From: Mycobacterium persicum
GTDB taxonomy: Bacteria > Actinomycetota > Actinomycetes > Mycobacteriales > Mycobacteriaceae
Length of the DNA stretch: 64,000 nucleotides
Reading direction: 5' to 3'
Assembly: GCF_002086675.1 (NCBI RefSeq)
Contig: NZ_MVIF01000012.1
Coordinates: 1-64,000 of the forward strand
Shown here piece after piece: positions 63,979 to 64,000 of this stretch. Within the stretch, counting starts at the first letter, position 1. Each line of letters begins with the position of its first letter. Both the position numbers and the translations under genes were made by a program. The notes beneath the pieces were generated by a model. It made no database searches. It saw nothing but the letters and a program-made list of their open reading frames with translations, and was not told the DNA's origin.

Positions 63979-64000
63979 TCCCGGTCGCGGCTTCGCCTAA

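Overview
The window is high-GC DNA from a mycobacterium, almost certainly a slow grower. It carries PE_PGRS genes, mmpS/mmpL, a cyclopropane mycolate synthase, PE domains and many small mycobacterial-type genes. Gene order from about 2.7 kb to the right end follows the Mycobacterium tuberculosis Rv0495c-Rv0538 block, recognised from memory. Several insertions make it a different species, possibly near the M. kansasii/M. gordonae side of the slow growers (inference).

Left to right: a truncated PE_PGRS gene, a GAF/PAS-like hypothetical gene and a short PE_PGRS gene (1-2602); Rv0495c-like, ppx1, a membrane protein, a sugar-isomerase fold protein, a thioesterase-like protein, proC, a BldC-like DNA-binding protein, the 33-residue ribosomal protein bS22, galE2 and a PlsC acyltransferase (2697-11280); then cmaA2, a MaoC hydratase and serB1 on the minus strand (11389-13800). 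A PaoABC-type molybdenum hydroxylase operon (13972-17717) is inserted before mmpS/mmpL. The heme operon hemA-hemC-hemD-hemB with two membrane proteins follows (21936-27819), then an OprA-like anti-anti-sigma factor.

The stretch 28.6-48.4 kb is the most variable. It holds an envelope acyltransferase/esterase island with a 38-residue small protein, an SsuD-like flavin monooxygenase, an intact methyltransferase behind a promoter bracketed by a near-perfect 19-bp inverted repeat, and a universal stress protein/ctpF pair with a candidate DosR box. It continues with gabP, to which is joined an unusual four-gene module (DoxX-like membrane protein, acyl-CoA dehydrogenase fold enzyme, cytosolic PhnD-like binding protein, and a radical SAM enzyme with a possible TusA-like N-terminus). 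After that come a decayed panE-like pseudogene, a redox/stress cluster and a lipoprotein whose tail is shifted by a 10-bp duplication. This four-gene module is the best candidate for an undescribed pathway.

The right side is conserved: hemL, a phosphatase, the System II cytochrome c maturation set (TlpA-like thioredoxin, ccdA, resB, ccsA), a MinD-like ATPase, two small membrane proteins, fabH, menA, MTA phosphorylase, galE3 and two large membrane proteins. Heme synthesis (hemACDB, hemL), heme attachment to cytochromes (ccdA/resB/ccsA) and menaquinone synthesis (menA) together serve respiration. cmaA2, the MaoC hydratase, fabH, mmpL and the acyltransferases serve the lipid envelope. Several genes appear to be leaderless, with a TAnnnT -10 element exactly six bases before the start codon. 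I saw no tRNA, rRNA, CRISPR array or insertion sequence.
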